DNA from: Stenotrophomonas maltophilia
GTDB lineage: Bacteria > Pseudomonadota > Gammaproteobacteria > Xanthomonadales > Xanthomonadaceae
DNA length: 64,000 nt
Reading direction: 5' to 3'
Assembly (NCBI GenBank): GCA_009912235.1
Contig: WNDS01000003.1
Location: 124,001 to 188,000, forward strand
In this document: positions 18,916-28,862 of the stretch, one piece after another
Position numbering within the stretch: position 1 is the first letter of the stretch
How the letters are laid out: every line of letters begins with the position of its first letter
The notes under the pieces: model-generated
Told to the model about the DNA's origin: nothing
Databases searched by the model: none
Seen by the model: only the letters and a program-made list of their open reading frames with translations
Made by a program: the position numbers and the translations under genes

Positions 18916-21348
18916 ATGACACGCCTTCGCCGCTGGCTGCGCTGGATCTTCGTTGTATTCCTGGTCCTTGCGCTGGTCGGCGCGGCCGCCCTGGGTGGCC
19001 TCTATTACGCTGTGAACTCCAAGTTGCCCGACGTGCAGACCCTGCGCGACGTGGAGATGCAGGAGCCCATGTACGTCTATGCCAGCGATGGCCAACTGAT
19101 GGCCGTGTTCGGCGAGACCCGCCGCACCCCGGTCACCATGAAGGACGTGCCGGAGAAGCTGAAGCAGGCCTTCCTGGCCACCGAGGACGCCCGCTTCTAT
19201 GAACACGGGGGCGTGGACTACAAGGGCATCGCCCGTGCGGTGTGGCTGCTGGCCACCACCAATGACCGCCGCGTGCCCGGTGGCTCCACCATCACCCAGC
19301 AGGTGGCGCGCCAGTTCTTCCTCAGCTCCGAGTACAGCTATACCCGAAAGCTGGCCGAGATCCTGCTGGCCCGCAAGATCGAGTCGGAGCTGACCAAGGA
19401 CGAGATCTTCGAGCTGTACCTGAACAAGAGTTTCTTCGGCAACCGCGCCTACGGCGTGGCCGCTGCGGCCGAGTTCTACTACGGCAAGAAGCTGAACGAG
19501 CTGGACCTGGATGAAATGGCCTCGCTGGCCGGCATCCCCAAGTTCCCCTCCTCGGGCAACCCGATCTCCAACCCCGAGCGCGCCCGCCAGCGCCGTGACA
19601 ACTATGTGCTGCAGCGCATGGCCGACCTGCGCTTTGTCAGCCAGGCCGAGGCCGATGCGGCCAAGGCCGTGGAGATGCACGCCAGCGCCCACGAGCCGCC
19701 GGTGCAGGTCGATGCGCCGTACGTGGCTGAAATGGTGCGTCAGGAAATGATCGCCCGCTTCGGCGGCGATGTGGTCAACAAGGGTTACCACGTCACCACC
19801 ACCATCGATGCCACGCTGCAGGGCGCGGCCAACCTGTCCGTGCGCGATGGCCTGCTGGCCTACGACCACCGCCACGGCTGGCACGGCGTGGAGAAGCAGG
19901 TGCAGCTGGGTGCCGGCGATGATGCCAGCGCGCTGGCCGAGCATCTGCGCGGGATGTTCTCGCAGTCCGGCCTGCTGCCGGCCATCGTGGCCAGCACCGG
20001 CGCCGACGGCAGCGCCACGGTGGTGCTGGCCAACCGCCGCGAGATCTCCCTGCCGGCCGGGTCCGCCAAGTGGACCAACAAGACCCCGGGCAAGCTGGTG
20101 CAGCGTGGCGACATCGTGCGCGTGCGCGTGGGTGAGAAGGAAGGCGAGTGGCTGCTGGACCAGCTGCCGCGCGGCCAGTCCGCGCTGGTGTCGCTGGATG
20201 CCAACAGCGGTGCGCTGAAGGCCCTGGTGGGCGGCTTCAGCTTCTCCGGCAACATGTTTAACCGCGCCACCCAGGCGCGCCGCCAGCCGGGCTCCAGCTT
20301 CAAGCCGTTCGTGTATGCCGCCGCCTTCGACAAGGGTTACAACCCGGCCTCGATCATGCTCGACGCCCCGGTGGTGTTCCGCGACCGCCGCGGCAAGACC
20401 TGGTCGCCGCAGAACGATGGCGGCGGCTTCCGTGGCCCGATGCGCCTGCGCGAGGCCCTGGTGCAGTCGCGCAACCTGGTCTCGGTGCGCCTGCTTGATG
20501 GCATGGGCGTGGATTACGCGCGCAAGTACATCAGCGAGTTCGGCTTTGCCGAATCGGAACTGCCGCCGAACCTGTCGATGTCGCTGGGCACCGCCTCGCT
20601 GACCCCGCTGTCGGTGGCCCGCGGCTACGCCGTGTTCGCCAACGGCGGCTCGCGCGTGGACACCTGGCTGATCGACCAGGTGACCGACCGCGACGGCAAC
20701 GTGGTGTTCAAGGAAAACCCGGCCCTGGCCTGCCGCGAATGCGCCGGCAGCAGCGATGGCCAGCTGGTGAACCAGGTGGTGGACGGTTTCAACTTCGGTG
20801 CCGCTGCGGCCAAGCCGGTGGCGACCACCGCCACCGCCGCGCAGCCGGAGAAGCCGGCCGAACCGGCCGCGCCAGTGAACACGGACGCACGCACCGCCCC
20901 GCGCGCGATCGACGCGCGTACCGCCTACCAGCTGGTCTCGATGATGCGCGACGTCGTGCAGCGCGGTACCGGTTCGCAGGCCAAGGTGCTGGGGCGTGAG
21001 GATGTCGGCGGCAAGACCGGCTCCACCAACGACCACCGCGACGCATGGTTCTCCGGCTTCGGCGGCCCGTTCGTGACCACCGTGTGGGTGGGCCGCGATG
21101 ACTTCCGTTCGCTGGGTTACCGCGAATACGGTGGCCGCGCCGCCCTGCCGATCTGGATCAAGTACATGCGCACGGCGCTGAAGGACCGCCCGATCGCCCA
21201 GAACGATCCGCCGGCCGGCATGGTGCAGACCACGTTGAACGGTGCGACCGAATGGGTGAAGGTGGAAGACATGGACCGCCTGAACGAATACGACCTGGAC
21301 CTGAGCAACACCCAGCAGACCGATTCGGCCGCGTTCGACATCTTCTAA
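18916..21348 (+). CDS. mrcA: Penicillin-binding protein 1A (bifunctional transglycosylase/transpeptidase)
   Basis: This 810-residue class A PBP polymerises and crosslinks peptidoglycan from the outer face of the inner membrane. After a membrane anchor (residues 10-32) comes the GT51 domain with catalytic Glu90 in [10 protein letters not shown], then [12 protein letters not shown] and [20 protein letters not shown]. An OB-like insert is followed by the transpeptidase with S460-x-x-K463 (GSSFKPF), S518-R-N and K700-T-G ([14 protein letters not shown]). All catalytic motifs are intact. Divergent transcription from the pil operon next to mrcA is the common arrangement in pseudomonads and xanthomonads. 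Confidence 0.97.
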   Translation: MTRLRRWLRWIFVVFLVLALVGAAALGGLYYAVNSKLPDVQTLRDVEMQEPMYVYASDGQLMAVFGETRRTPVTMKDVPEKLKQAFLATEDARFYEHGGVDYKGIARAVWLLATTNDRRVPGGSTITQQVARQFFLSSEYSYTRKLAEILLARKIESELTKDEIFELYLNKSFFGNRAYGVAAAAEFYYGKKLNELDLDEMASLAGIPKFPSSGNPISNPERARQRRDNYVLQRMADLRFVSQAEADAAKAVEMHASAHEPPVQVDAPYVAEMVRQEMIARFGGDVVNKGYHVTTTIDATLQGAANLSVRDGLLAYDHRHGWHGVEKQVQLGAGDDASALAEHLRGMFSQSGLLPAIVASTGADGSATVVLANRREISLPAGSAKWTNKTPGKLVQRGDIVRVRVGEKEGEWLLDQLPRGQSALVSLDANSGALKALVGGFSFSGNMFNRATQARRQPGSSFKPFVYAAAFDKGYNPASIMLDAPVVFRDRRGKTWSPQNDGGGFRGPMRLREALVQSRNLVSVRLLDGMGVDYARKYISEFGFAESELPPNLSMSLGTASLTPLSVARGYAVFANGGSRVDTWLIDQVTDRDGNVVFKENPALACRECAGSSDGQLVNQVVDGFNFGAAAAKPVATTATAAQPEKPAEPAAPVNTDARTAPRAIDARTAYQLVSMMRDVVQRGTGSQAKVLGREDVGGKTGSTNDHRDAWFSGFGGPFVTTVWVGRDDFRSLGYREYGGRAALPIWIKYMRTALKDRPIAQNDPPAGMVQTTLNGATEWVKVEDMDRLNEYDLDLSNTQQTDSAAFDIF

Positions 21349-21401
21349 GCGCGCCAAGGTTGGTGTGGGTGCCAGCGGCTGTTGGCGCCCACGCCTTCAC
21401 C

Positions 21402-21537
21402 TTCGCCGGGCATGGCCCGGCGCTACCCTGTGGTTTCGATGGGTGCCAACCTTGGTTGGCGCTCACGGCTTCGCCGGGCATGGCCCGGCGCTACCCTGTG
21501 GTTTCGGTAGGTGCCAACCTTGGTTGGCACGCACGCA
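21402..21537. repeat. Tandemly duplicated 68-base unit of SMAG-type hairpins
   Basis: A unit starting TTCGCCGGGCATGGCCCGGC begins at 21402 and again at 21470, giving a 68-base period. Each copy carries a CGCCGGGC-ATG-GCCCGGCG hairpin followed by CTACC, and a GTGCCAACC / GGTTGGCAC hairpin. It fills the gap between mrcA and the next gene. Confidence 0.75.
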
Positions 21538-21589
21538 GATGTCACACGCATGCGCTACGCTGTGCACAGGTCGCCCAAGGAGTCTTCGC

Positions 21590-22240
21590 ATGCATCGCGC
21601 GCGCCAGCATGCCACCACCCAGACCCGCGAACGGCGCCATCGCCTCGCCCATGAAGCCGCCCGGCTGATGGCCGAGGGCGGCATCCGCGACTTCCACCAG
21701 GCCAAGTTGAAGGCCGCCAGCCGGCTCGGCATCCACGACGATGCCTCCCTGCCCCGCAACGTCGAGATCGAAGACGCCCTGCGCGAGTACCAGCGCCTGT
21801 TCGCCGGGCCCGACCACGGCAACGAGCTGCAGCGCCGCCGCGAGGCCGCGCTGCGTGCGCTGGAATTCCTGCAGCCGTTCTCCCCGCGCCTGGCCGGGCC
21901 GGTGCTGGAGGGCACCGCCGATGCCAACAGCCCCGTGCAGCTGCACCTGCACAGCGACGACGCCGATGCCGTGCAGCGCTTTCTGGACGAACACGGCATC
22001 CCGGCCGAATCGCGCACCCGCCGGCTGCGCATGGACCGCGAGCGCTGCCTGGACGCCCCGGTGTGGGTGTTCAGCGCCGAAGAGCTCACCTTCGACCTGG
22101 CCGTCCTGCCCTACGACGCACTGCGCCAGGCGCCGCTGTCCCAGGTGGATGAAAAGCCGATGCGCCGCGCCTCGGCCGCGCAGCTGCGCCAGCTGCTGGC
22201 CGACGCCGGCAGTGGCGGCCACCTCAGCGAGCCGCGCTGA
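21590..22240 (+). CDS. Conserved protein of unknown function
   Basis: This 216-residue soluble protein begins MHRARQHATTQTRERR. AAGGAG lies eight bases upstream of the ATG. The N-terminal third is basic and helical (residues 10-60, with GGIRDFHQAKLKAASRLG and LPRNVEIEDALREYQRLF). The rest is mixed alpha/beta with DLAVLPYDALRQAPLS near 170. There is no signal peptide, membrane helix or known catalytic motif. I have the impression of related proteins elsewhere in Gammaproteobacteria but cannot name a function. It is flanked by repeats on both sides, so it is a single-gene unit. Confidence 0.75.
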   Translation: MHRARQHATTQTRERRHRLAHEAARLMAEGGIRDFHQAKLKAASRLGIHDDASLPRNVEIEDALREYQRLFAGPDHGNELQRRREAALRALEFLQPFSPRLAGPVLEGTADANSPVQLHLHSDDADAVQRFLDEHGIPAESRTRRLRMDRERCLDAPVWVFSAEELTFDLAVLPYDALRQAPLSQVDEKPMRRASAAQLRQLLADAGSGGHLSEPR

Positions 22241-22250
22241 GGCATTGCCC

Positions 22251-22283
22251 GTGGGCGCCGCGGCTCACACCGCGGCGCCCTAC
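22251..22283. repeat. SMAG-type hairpin between convergent genes
   Basis: GGGCGCCGCGG-CTCACA-CCGCGGCGCCC is an 11-base-pair perfect stem that ends in CTAC. It lies between the orphan gene and the TIR-like gene and could end transcription from both sides. Confidence 0.6.
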
Positions 22284-22294
22284 AGCGCTGGTCC

Positions 22295-23167
22295 CTAGCG
22301 CGGCCAACGCCCCTTGCCCGCCTTGCCGCACACCTCCATCTCCCTGCCGGTCCAGCCCAGCAGATGGCGCTCGAACGGGGTCAGGTCCAGCTGGCGGTAG
22401 ATCTCGTCCAGCACGGTCTGCACCCGAATGTCCCGGTCGGTGGTGGGCGGCAGCAGCTTGGCCTCGTGCAGCACGCCCTGCAGCGTGCTCCACGGCAGCG
22501 TGTGGCGGTTGCCCGGGTTGGAAAAGCGGATGACCGGCTGCGGCGGGCTGACCAGATCGCGGTAGTTGTCCATCGACACCACCGTATGCCGCACGCACCC
22601 ACGCCGCGCCACCTGCGTGGCAAAGCGCAGTTCGGAAAAGATCCACGGCGAGGCCAGGCACGAATCGTCCTTCATCACATCGCCCACGCGCGTGCTGCTG
22701 GTGTCCAGGAACAGCAGCATTTCGCAATGGTCGATCATGCGGTGCAGTGCGGCGTTGAGCACCATGTAGACGCTGGCGCTGGTCCGCCGGGTCATCTGGT
22801 AGAAGTACGCATCCGAACCGCCCACCTTCTGCGAGCGCAGGTCGTCCACGCGCTTGAGCAGGTCGTACACGTTGCCCCACACGCAGGAATCGACGAAGAC
22901 CTTGAGACCCAGCCGCTCCAGCACGATGGCCAGCGCAATGGCCTTGTCGCCGTCCACCGACGAGTGCGACAGGAAGATGTCGGCATCCAGCGGCGGGAAC
23001 AGGTGCTGGGTGATGCGCGCCTCGTCCAGGATATGGCCTTCGCCGGTGAAGTAGCCGGCCAGCTCGGCCACCGGGCGCGCAACGCGCTGGCGGTAGGCAT
23101 GGATCTCCTGCGTGGTGACGCCCGGCAACAGGTGCGGCGCACCGGAAATTTTCACATCAAGAAGCAT
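22295..23167 (-). CDS. TIR-like domain protein, third gene of a small membrane cassette
   Basis: This 290-residue protein has its start at 23167, preceded by AAAGGAGG at ideal spacing. Residues 61-70 read DADIFLSHSS, the classic first strand and loop of TIR folds, and 84-93 ERLGLKVFVD the next strand. Residues 172-180 (ASPWIFSEL) match the helix that carries the glutamate used by NAD-cleaving TIR domains (candidate Glu179, in a WxxxE). The ~60-residue N-terminal and ~100-residue C-terminal regions are not recognised. No membrane helix. It is translated after, and overlaps by 16 bases, a small membrane protein gene. Prokaryotic TIR proteins often act as NADase effectors of anti-phage systems. 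That role is inferred here. Confidence 0.75.
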   Translation of the reverse strand: MLLDVKISGAPHLLPGVTTQEIHAYRQRVARPVAELAGYFTGEGHILDEARITQHLFPPLDADIFLSHSSVDGDKAIALAIVLERLGLKVFVDSCVWGNVYDLLKRVDDLRSQKVGGSDAYFYQMTRRTSASVYMVLNAALHRMIDHCEMLLFLDTSSTRVGDVMKDDSCLASPWIFSELRFATQVARRGCVRHTVVSMDNYRDLVSPPQPVIRFSNPGNRHTLPWSTLQGVLHEAKLLPPTTDRDIRVQTVLDEIYRQLDLTPFERHLLGWTGREMEVCGKAGKGRWPR

Positions 23168-23616
23168 CTGTCGCCTCCTTTGGCGTAGAGGTAGCTCAAT
23201 ACGAACGCGAAGGTCACGCTCAGGTGGAACACGGTGACCGAAGGGCTGGCCAGCGCCACCATCCAGGGCTCGCGCACCTGGCGCAGGCGGCTGGCATCGA
23301 TGATCGGCATCAGCACGCGTTCCAGCGGTTGTGCCGCGCCGATGTTGTACAGGCGGATGAAGGTGCGCTCCTGGCGCAGGAAGTAGGCGTGCAGCACCAG
23401 CAGGGTCAGCCCCGGCATCAGGAAGAAGGCCCAGTGGAAGCGCGCATCCTGCGTGGCCGACAGCGCCAGCATCGCGCTGGGAATGGCCACGGCGAAGCCC
23501 TGCATGGCCGTGCCGCTGGCCGCCATGCGGGTGATGATGCCCTGCACGATGCACAGGTAGCCCATGCGCATGGCCACCTGCTCGCTACGGCCAAGCGCGT
23601 TGGGAAGATCGTTCAT
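23152..23616 (-). CDS. Small multi-pass membrane protein of the TIR cassette
   Basis: A 154-residue protein with three likely membrane helices at about 36-54, 62-80 and 126-145. After the second helix comes YFLRQERTFIRLYN (78-91), a charged amphipathic segment of the kind seen in small membrane proteins encoded beside TIR or other effector genes. No named family is assigned. Its start overlaps the upstream gene by ATGA, and its 3' end overlaps the TIR gene, so all three proteins are probably made together. Confidence 0.7.
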   Translation of the reverse strand: MNDLPNALGRSEQVAMRMGYLCIVQGIITRMAASGTAMQGFAVAIPSAMLALSATQDARFHWAFFLMPGLTLLVLHAYFLRQERTFIRLYNIGAAQPLERVLMPIIDASRLRQVREPWMVALASPSVTVFHLSVTFAFVLSYLYAKGGDRCFLM

Positions 23617-24323
23617 CGGCGCTTCCCCAGCAGAACCTGCACCGCGGCCACCAGCGGTTCGCGGTTGGGGTAGTCCTGCACCATGCCGGCGTGTACCTGC
23701 TGAAGGTCCAGCAGCGTGGCCACGTGGAAGAAGGCATCGGTGAAACTGTCGCCCCAGCCGTTGCGCAGCCGCCCCAGGTCGCCTTCCAGCGCCACCTGCG
23801 TGCCCGGTGGCAAGGCCAGCACGCCATGCAGCACCGCGTTGGTCTCTGCCGCCTGCGTGCGTGCGTTGCGCAGCAGCCCGATGCGCCCCAGCACCTCCTG
23901 GCAGCGGTACGGTACGCAGTTGCCGGCTGCCTCGATGTGGTCGGCAATGTCGGCCAGCATCTGCGCCTCCAGCTGCAGCACCTCCGCGAGTGCCAGCACG
24001 TCACGCACCTTCACCGTGCGCTCGGCGCTGGCGCGGATGTCTTCCAGCGTGCGGTAGCTCTGGCCCTCGGGCATCGGCATCATCCGCAGGCGCACCGCAA
24101 GCTCAATCATCTCATCGTGCACGCACTCCACCTTCAATGCCGCCACCTGCGGGTGCAGGCGCGGCACCGGCGCATGTGCGGCAAGCCGCCACAGCCACAG
24201 CACAAAGGCCGTGCTGCTGACGAAGAAGGCCGTGGTCCAGCTGAAGTGGTCGAACCAGTACCAGAACTTCTGCACCCGCGTGTGCGGGCGACCGAACACG
24301 CTGTAATCGTCGTGCACCATCAT
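23613..24323 (-). CDS. Membrane-anchored helical protein of the TIR cassette
   Basis: A 236-residue protein, first gene of the three. It has one membrane helix near residues 30-48 (TAFFVSSTAFVLWLWRL) preceded by an aromatic segment, and a long mostly helical soluble domain after it (about 60-236). No enzyme motif is seen. AGGGGC lies five bases before the ATG at 24323. It may sense a signal at the membrane and control the TIR partner, but this is inference from operon structure only. The gene is separated from the adhesin gene upstream by a GC-rich hairpin. Confidence 0.65.
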   Translation of the reverse strand: MMVHDDYSVFGRPHTRVQKFWYWFDHFSWTTAFFVSSTAFVLWLWRLAAHAPVPRLHPQVAALKVECVHDEMIELAVRLRMMPMPEGQSYRTLEDIRASAERTVKVRDVLALAEVLQLEAQMLADIADHIEAAGNCVPYRCQEVLGRIGLLRNARTQAAETNAVLHGVLALPPGTQVALEGDLGRLRNGWGDSFTDAFFHVATLLDLQQVHAGMVQDYPNREPLVAAVQVLLGKRR

Positions 24324-24340
24324 GTTTGCCCCTAGCAGTG

Positions 24341-24374
24341 GCCCCGGGTGGCAGACAGCGCCGCCGCCCGGGGC
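24341..24374 (-). terminator. GC-rich hairpin between the adhesin and TIR cassette genes
   Basis: GCCCCGGG and CCCGGGGC pair across an 18-base loop just past the adhesin stop. No U-tract follows on the minus strand, so termination would be weak or factor-dependent. Read-through into the cassette is possible. Confidence 0.35.
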
Positions 24375-24380
24375 GTTCCC

Positions 24381-27300
24381 TTACCAGCCGATGCCCACAC
24401 CCACGCCCATGCTGCGTTCACCACTGTTGGTGAAGGCACCATTGAGGCTGAAGGTGGCCGAGCCCTTGTCGTTCAACAAGCGCTGATAGCCCACGGCCAT
24501 CGCCGATTCGCCTTCGCTGTAGCCCACACCCGCACCCAGGCGGTTGTAGGTATTCAGGCCGGCGGTGTTCATGGCCATTGCACTCTGCGCGCTGCTCATC
24601 GCGGCCATGCGGTTGAGGCGCTTGTCCATCTTGTCCAGGCGAAGATCCACCTCGCGGGAAATGCCATCGCTGTACTCGTTGGCACGGGCCAGCATCTTCT
24701 CCAGCTCGGCGGTGTCCACCTGTGGGGTCGGTGCCTCGGGCTTGGGTGCATCGGCCTGCGGCTGCGGAGAGGACTTCGGCGCATTGCCAGCATCGGCGAT
24801 GGGATTGTCATCCTTGGCCAACGGCGGCGGCGTGGAGCGCGGCGTTTCCGCAGGCGGCGCCGGCGTGGTAATCGATGGCGTGCCGGCATCAGCAGACGCC
24901 ACGGTCATGGCCCGCGTCTGCGGCTGGCCGTCCACCCGCTGTTCCAGCCCATCCATGCGGCCGTTGAGCTGCTGCTGCATGGAATGCAGCTGGCCGCCGT
25001 TGACCGCATCGCGGCTGCCGGCTGCGATGGCGCCGTTGGCGACGTTGGCGACGTTGGACAGGACCATGCCGTTTACACCGGCGAAGGTGAGCTGGTTCAG
25101 GCCGTCGTTGCGGAGCGAGGGGGTGTCCTGGAAGACGGAGCGGAGCTGGGATTCGACGCGGTCCGCTCGACCGTTGGCTGACACTACAGCACTGTCAAGG
25201 ACAGACAGCGCATCACCGACGGTGTTCTGCGTGGCGCCTTGGATGTTGTAGGTAGGCGCTATGACATCGCCGTTGGCGTCCATTCCGGCGCCGCCGCCAA
25301 GAACAGCAAGTGAATCTTCCAACTGACTCACAACAGCAGCATCTCCAGGCATCCGACCACGCGATACATTCAGGAGCCTTCGCTGAAGGCTCGCATGGTC
25401 AAATGACACGGTATCCGGCTCGTTGGCAATCGAGTTACTTCCCAGCGCAATGCTCCCAGCAGCACCCACATCGACGCGACTACGCGACCCTATGGCCATG
25501 GCATTACTAGCACCCACCAATGCCTGGGTACCCAAGGCAAACGAATTTTCAGCAGAATTTTCAATCGACGCAGCTCTTCCGATGGCAACCGAGTTGGTAC
25601 CACAAGCAACCGCATATGCACCAATAGCAACCGCGCTCTCACCACCGGGTGACGCGAGCGCAGAGTCACCTAGAGCTACAGAAAATCGTCCTGCCGCAGC
25701 GGCGCCTTGATCACCTCCATCGCCGACCGCAAGAAACTTACCGCCTCGCTCCAGCTCATCCACACGACTGTTCGTTGCGTAAATCTGGCCTCCATTAACA
25801 GCATCCGTACTAGCCGCAGAGCTGATATCCCCTGCTGCAACGCCAGTCAATTTGCCGCCAGCCACATTCACATTGCCGCTCGCGTCGAACTTCACCACAC
25901 CATCCAAGTCCGGATCGAAGTAATCGAACTCGACCCGCAGCCTCTGCAGCTCATCCAGATTGCCTGCGATCCGCCCATCATGGTCCGCGAGCTGAAGGCC
26001 GTACGAGGCAAGCGTCTCTCCTTGCACGCGCACTGCATCATTGGTGGCGAACAACTGATTGCCCGTGATCGCGTCCGCGCTCCCCGAGGACACCACGCCA
26101 TCTGCGAGGTTGATCATTCGGCGTTTGTCGCCATTCTTGTTGGCAACATCAATCAAGGCGCCAGTGTTTTCACCGCCCAAGCGCAGATTGCCGCTAGCCG
26201 AGGTCTGCCCGATCAGGCCCTTCAGGTTCCAGGTGTCCTCCAGTGCCTGATTGGCTGAGGACTGCGCCGCATCAGCGGCACCGCGTACCGCTGCGACATC
26301 GGCATTTGTCCGATTGAGCTGGCGCCCGGTTACCACTTCATGACTGGTATCACTCAGCGCGCCATCGGCTACGTTGACGATCTTCCGCTTCAGCCCGTCG
26401 TTGCCGACAGACACCTGGTCCACGCCCGTGGTCGCAGAGTTCTCACCCAGCGCTACCGAGTTCCTGTGACTCGCGATGGCATTGCTACCCAGCGCTGCAG
26501 AGTACTCTGCGGATGCGCGTGCGGCGGCGCCAATCGAGACGCTATTGAGCGCTTCAGCCTTCGAATTGTGACCGACTGCTGTCGCGGCATTTGCTGTGGC
26601 CTTGGCCAGGTTACCCATTGCGAGCGATACATTGCCGGTGGCGACGACCTTGTTCACATCGGTAATGGTCGCGCCTGTTGCGATAGCGTTACTGTTGATC
26701 TTTGCGGTATTGATCACCGCCTGCAGCTGACTGCCATTGATTGCATCGGAACTGCTAGCACTGACGGCTCCATTCGCAACGCCGCTCACTTTTCGGTTTG
26801 CGTCGTCCTTACTGCGCACATCCAGCGTGGTGCCAGAATACTCCGCACCCAATCGGAGGTTTCCACTGGTGCCGGCCTGCGCGATCAGCCCTTTCAAACC
26901 ACGTGTATCCGCCAGGGCCTGATCCGCTGATGCCTTGGCAGACGCGGCGTCCCTCTGATTCGCTGACACCCGGTCGTTGGTGCTGTTGAGCTGGCGCCCG
27001 GTCACTACGTCACTGCTGCTGTCGTTCAGGGCACCATCGGCCACGTTGACGATCTTCCGCTTCAGGCTGCTGTTACCGACAGAAACTTGATCCACGCCGT
27101 TTGTGGCAGAGTTTTCACCAAGCGCGGCCGAGTTCTTGTGGCTGGCCACCGAATTGCTACCCAGCGCAGCTGAGAACTCGCCAGATGCTCGGGCCGCAAC
27201 GCCCATGGCAACGGCATTGAGCGCCTCCGCCCTGGAGTTATGTCCCACCGCCGTGGTGGCATTGGCTGTAGCTTTCGCCAGATTTCCTATGGCCAGTGAT

Positions 27301-28794
27301 ACCGTTCCAGTAGCGATGGCCTTGTTGGCGTCGGAAATGGGAGCACCTGTCGCCATCGCGTTGCCTGTTGCCTTCCCTGCATTGATGACGGCCTGCAATT
27401 GGCGGCCATTGACTGCCTCGGTACTGGTACTGCTCAAAGTGCCATCGGCCACACCGCTGATCTTGCGATTCGCGTTTGATTTGTTGCGCACGTCCAGCAG
27501 GGTTCCGGTGTTCTCGCCGCCCAGGCGTACGTTGCCGTTAGCAGCTACCTTACTCACCAGGCCACCCAGCACGTTGGCTCGGCTCAGTGCACTGTCGGCG
27601 GTGGTGCGAGCAGCGGTGGCGGTGTTCTGCGCCGTATTGGCCGTATTCTGCGCCGTGGTTACGGTAGCGTTGGTGGCGAGGAGCTGCTTGCCGTTCACTG
27701 CCTCGGTACTGGTTGCGGTCAGCGTGCCGTCTGCAACGCCTGATATTTTCCGATTCGCATTTCCCTTGTTGCGCACGTCCAGCACAGTACCGGTGTTCTC
27801 ACCACCCAAGCGGACGGTGCCACTGACGGATGCCTGGCTGATCAGCCCATTGAGCTCATTCGCGCGCGAAAGTGCTGTATTGGCAGTGGTCCTGGCGGTA
27901 TTAGCCGTAGTGCTCGCGCTGTTTGCAACGCGCAATGCACTGTCGGCTGTCGACCTCACACCGCCGATGTCGGCGCCAAGACCATCCTTGACGGACTGCA
28001 ACTGCCCACCATTTACGGCATCGTTGCTGTTCAACGCAACGTTGCCGTCGGCCACGTTGACGATACGCCTCTTGATGCTGCTGCTACCCACGGAGACGGT
28101 ATTGCTCTGAGTGGCTTGCGATCCGCGCCCGAGTGCAACGGAGTTGCTCGCGCGTGCCTTTGCTTGATAGCCAATCGCTACGGCGTCAAAGTTCGCCTCT
28201 GTTTCGCCACCCAGCGCAATCGCACCGGTCCACCCTGGGCTGCCCGCGTAGGAGTTGCCGCCGATAGCGATCCTTGAGATGCCTGCGCCGGTCGCGTTGC
28301 GAGAGCCACTGCCCATGGCGATAGAATTCTCGCCGATCGCCCTGGAATCGTATCCCACTGCGAGTCCGCCTACGTCTTGGGCGAATGCCCTCGCGCCGAG
28401 TGCGGTTGCCGCATTTGATCGCACTTCTGAGAAGTCGCCCAGAAGCGTCCTCAGATTGCTTGTTACTCCACCTTGCCTGCTGTTGCCTACCGAAGCAACG
28501 CCTTCATGCCCATGCCAGGACGCCACCATTGTGGCCGGCCTATAGTCCAGGACGGTACGGGCGTATTCGCCAGTCAGATCGGGGGAACAGTTCAGAATGA
28601 CATCTTCACGATTCACGCAAGGCGCGATTGCAGAGGCATCGGAGACGCACATCAGTAGCAGGCAGGGGGGGCAGCAATGCAGCGCTCTGACCTGCACAGA
28701 GCGAGGATCGCTTGCCTCTCGCGGAGCTCAGTTCACTAGCCACTACCCAGCATTGCCGGGTGGCAGACCATAGACGACGGTAAATTCTGTTCAT
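24381..28794 (-). CDS. Trimeric autotransporter adhesin (YadA-like), signal region out of frame
   Basis: A 1438-residue open frame (GTG at 28697) carries head repeats of YadA type (GENSIAMGSGS, NFDAVAIGYQAKARASNSVALG), repeated neck/stalk modules (VNVADG.., DAVNGGQLQ, RQLNSTND), a long coiled coil with a Pro-rich linker (~1290-1350), and a C-terminal YadA anchor (NTAGLNTYNRLGAGVGYS to the final W). The anchor trimerises into an outer-membrane barrel. The extended signal peptide (ESPR, MNRIYRRLWSATRQCWVVAS) begins at 28794, with AAGGA upstream, but lies in another frame. The two frames meet at a C7 tract (28665-28671). With six C the ESPR would fuse to CLLLMCVSDASA, a sensible signal peptide. 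As written the gene is off. Confidence 0.85.
28665..28671 (-). repeat. Homopolymeric C7 tract in the adhesin signal-peptide region
   Basis: Seven G on the plus strand (C7 in the coding sense) lie within the signal-peptide coding region. Six or nine would join the ESPR and passenger frames, seven does not. This is the arrangement expected of slipped-strand phase variation. Confidence 0.6.
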
Positions 28795-28862
28795 TTCTTG
28801 CTTCCTTAACAGCGGGAGGAAAAGGCACCCGCCGGCGCATTGCGCACAGCAGGTTGTGGGGA

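Noticed and set aside
18910..21357. 815-residue open frame antisense to mrcA
   Set aside because: Shadow of the intact PBP1A gene; composition typical of reverse complement GC-rich coding DNA.
21402..21540. CRISPR-like repeat array
   Set aside because: Only two units, no unique spacers of equal length, and each is a palindromic SMAG hairpin.
26330..27480. DNA-level tandem repeats as a mobile element or CRISPR
   Set aside because: They are coding repeats of the adhesin stalk in frame with protein modules.
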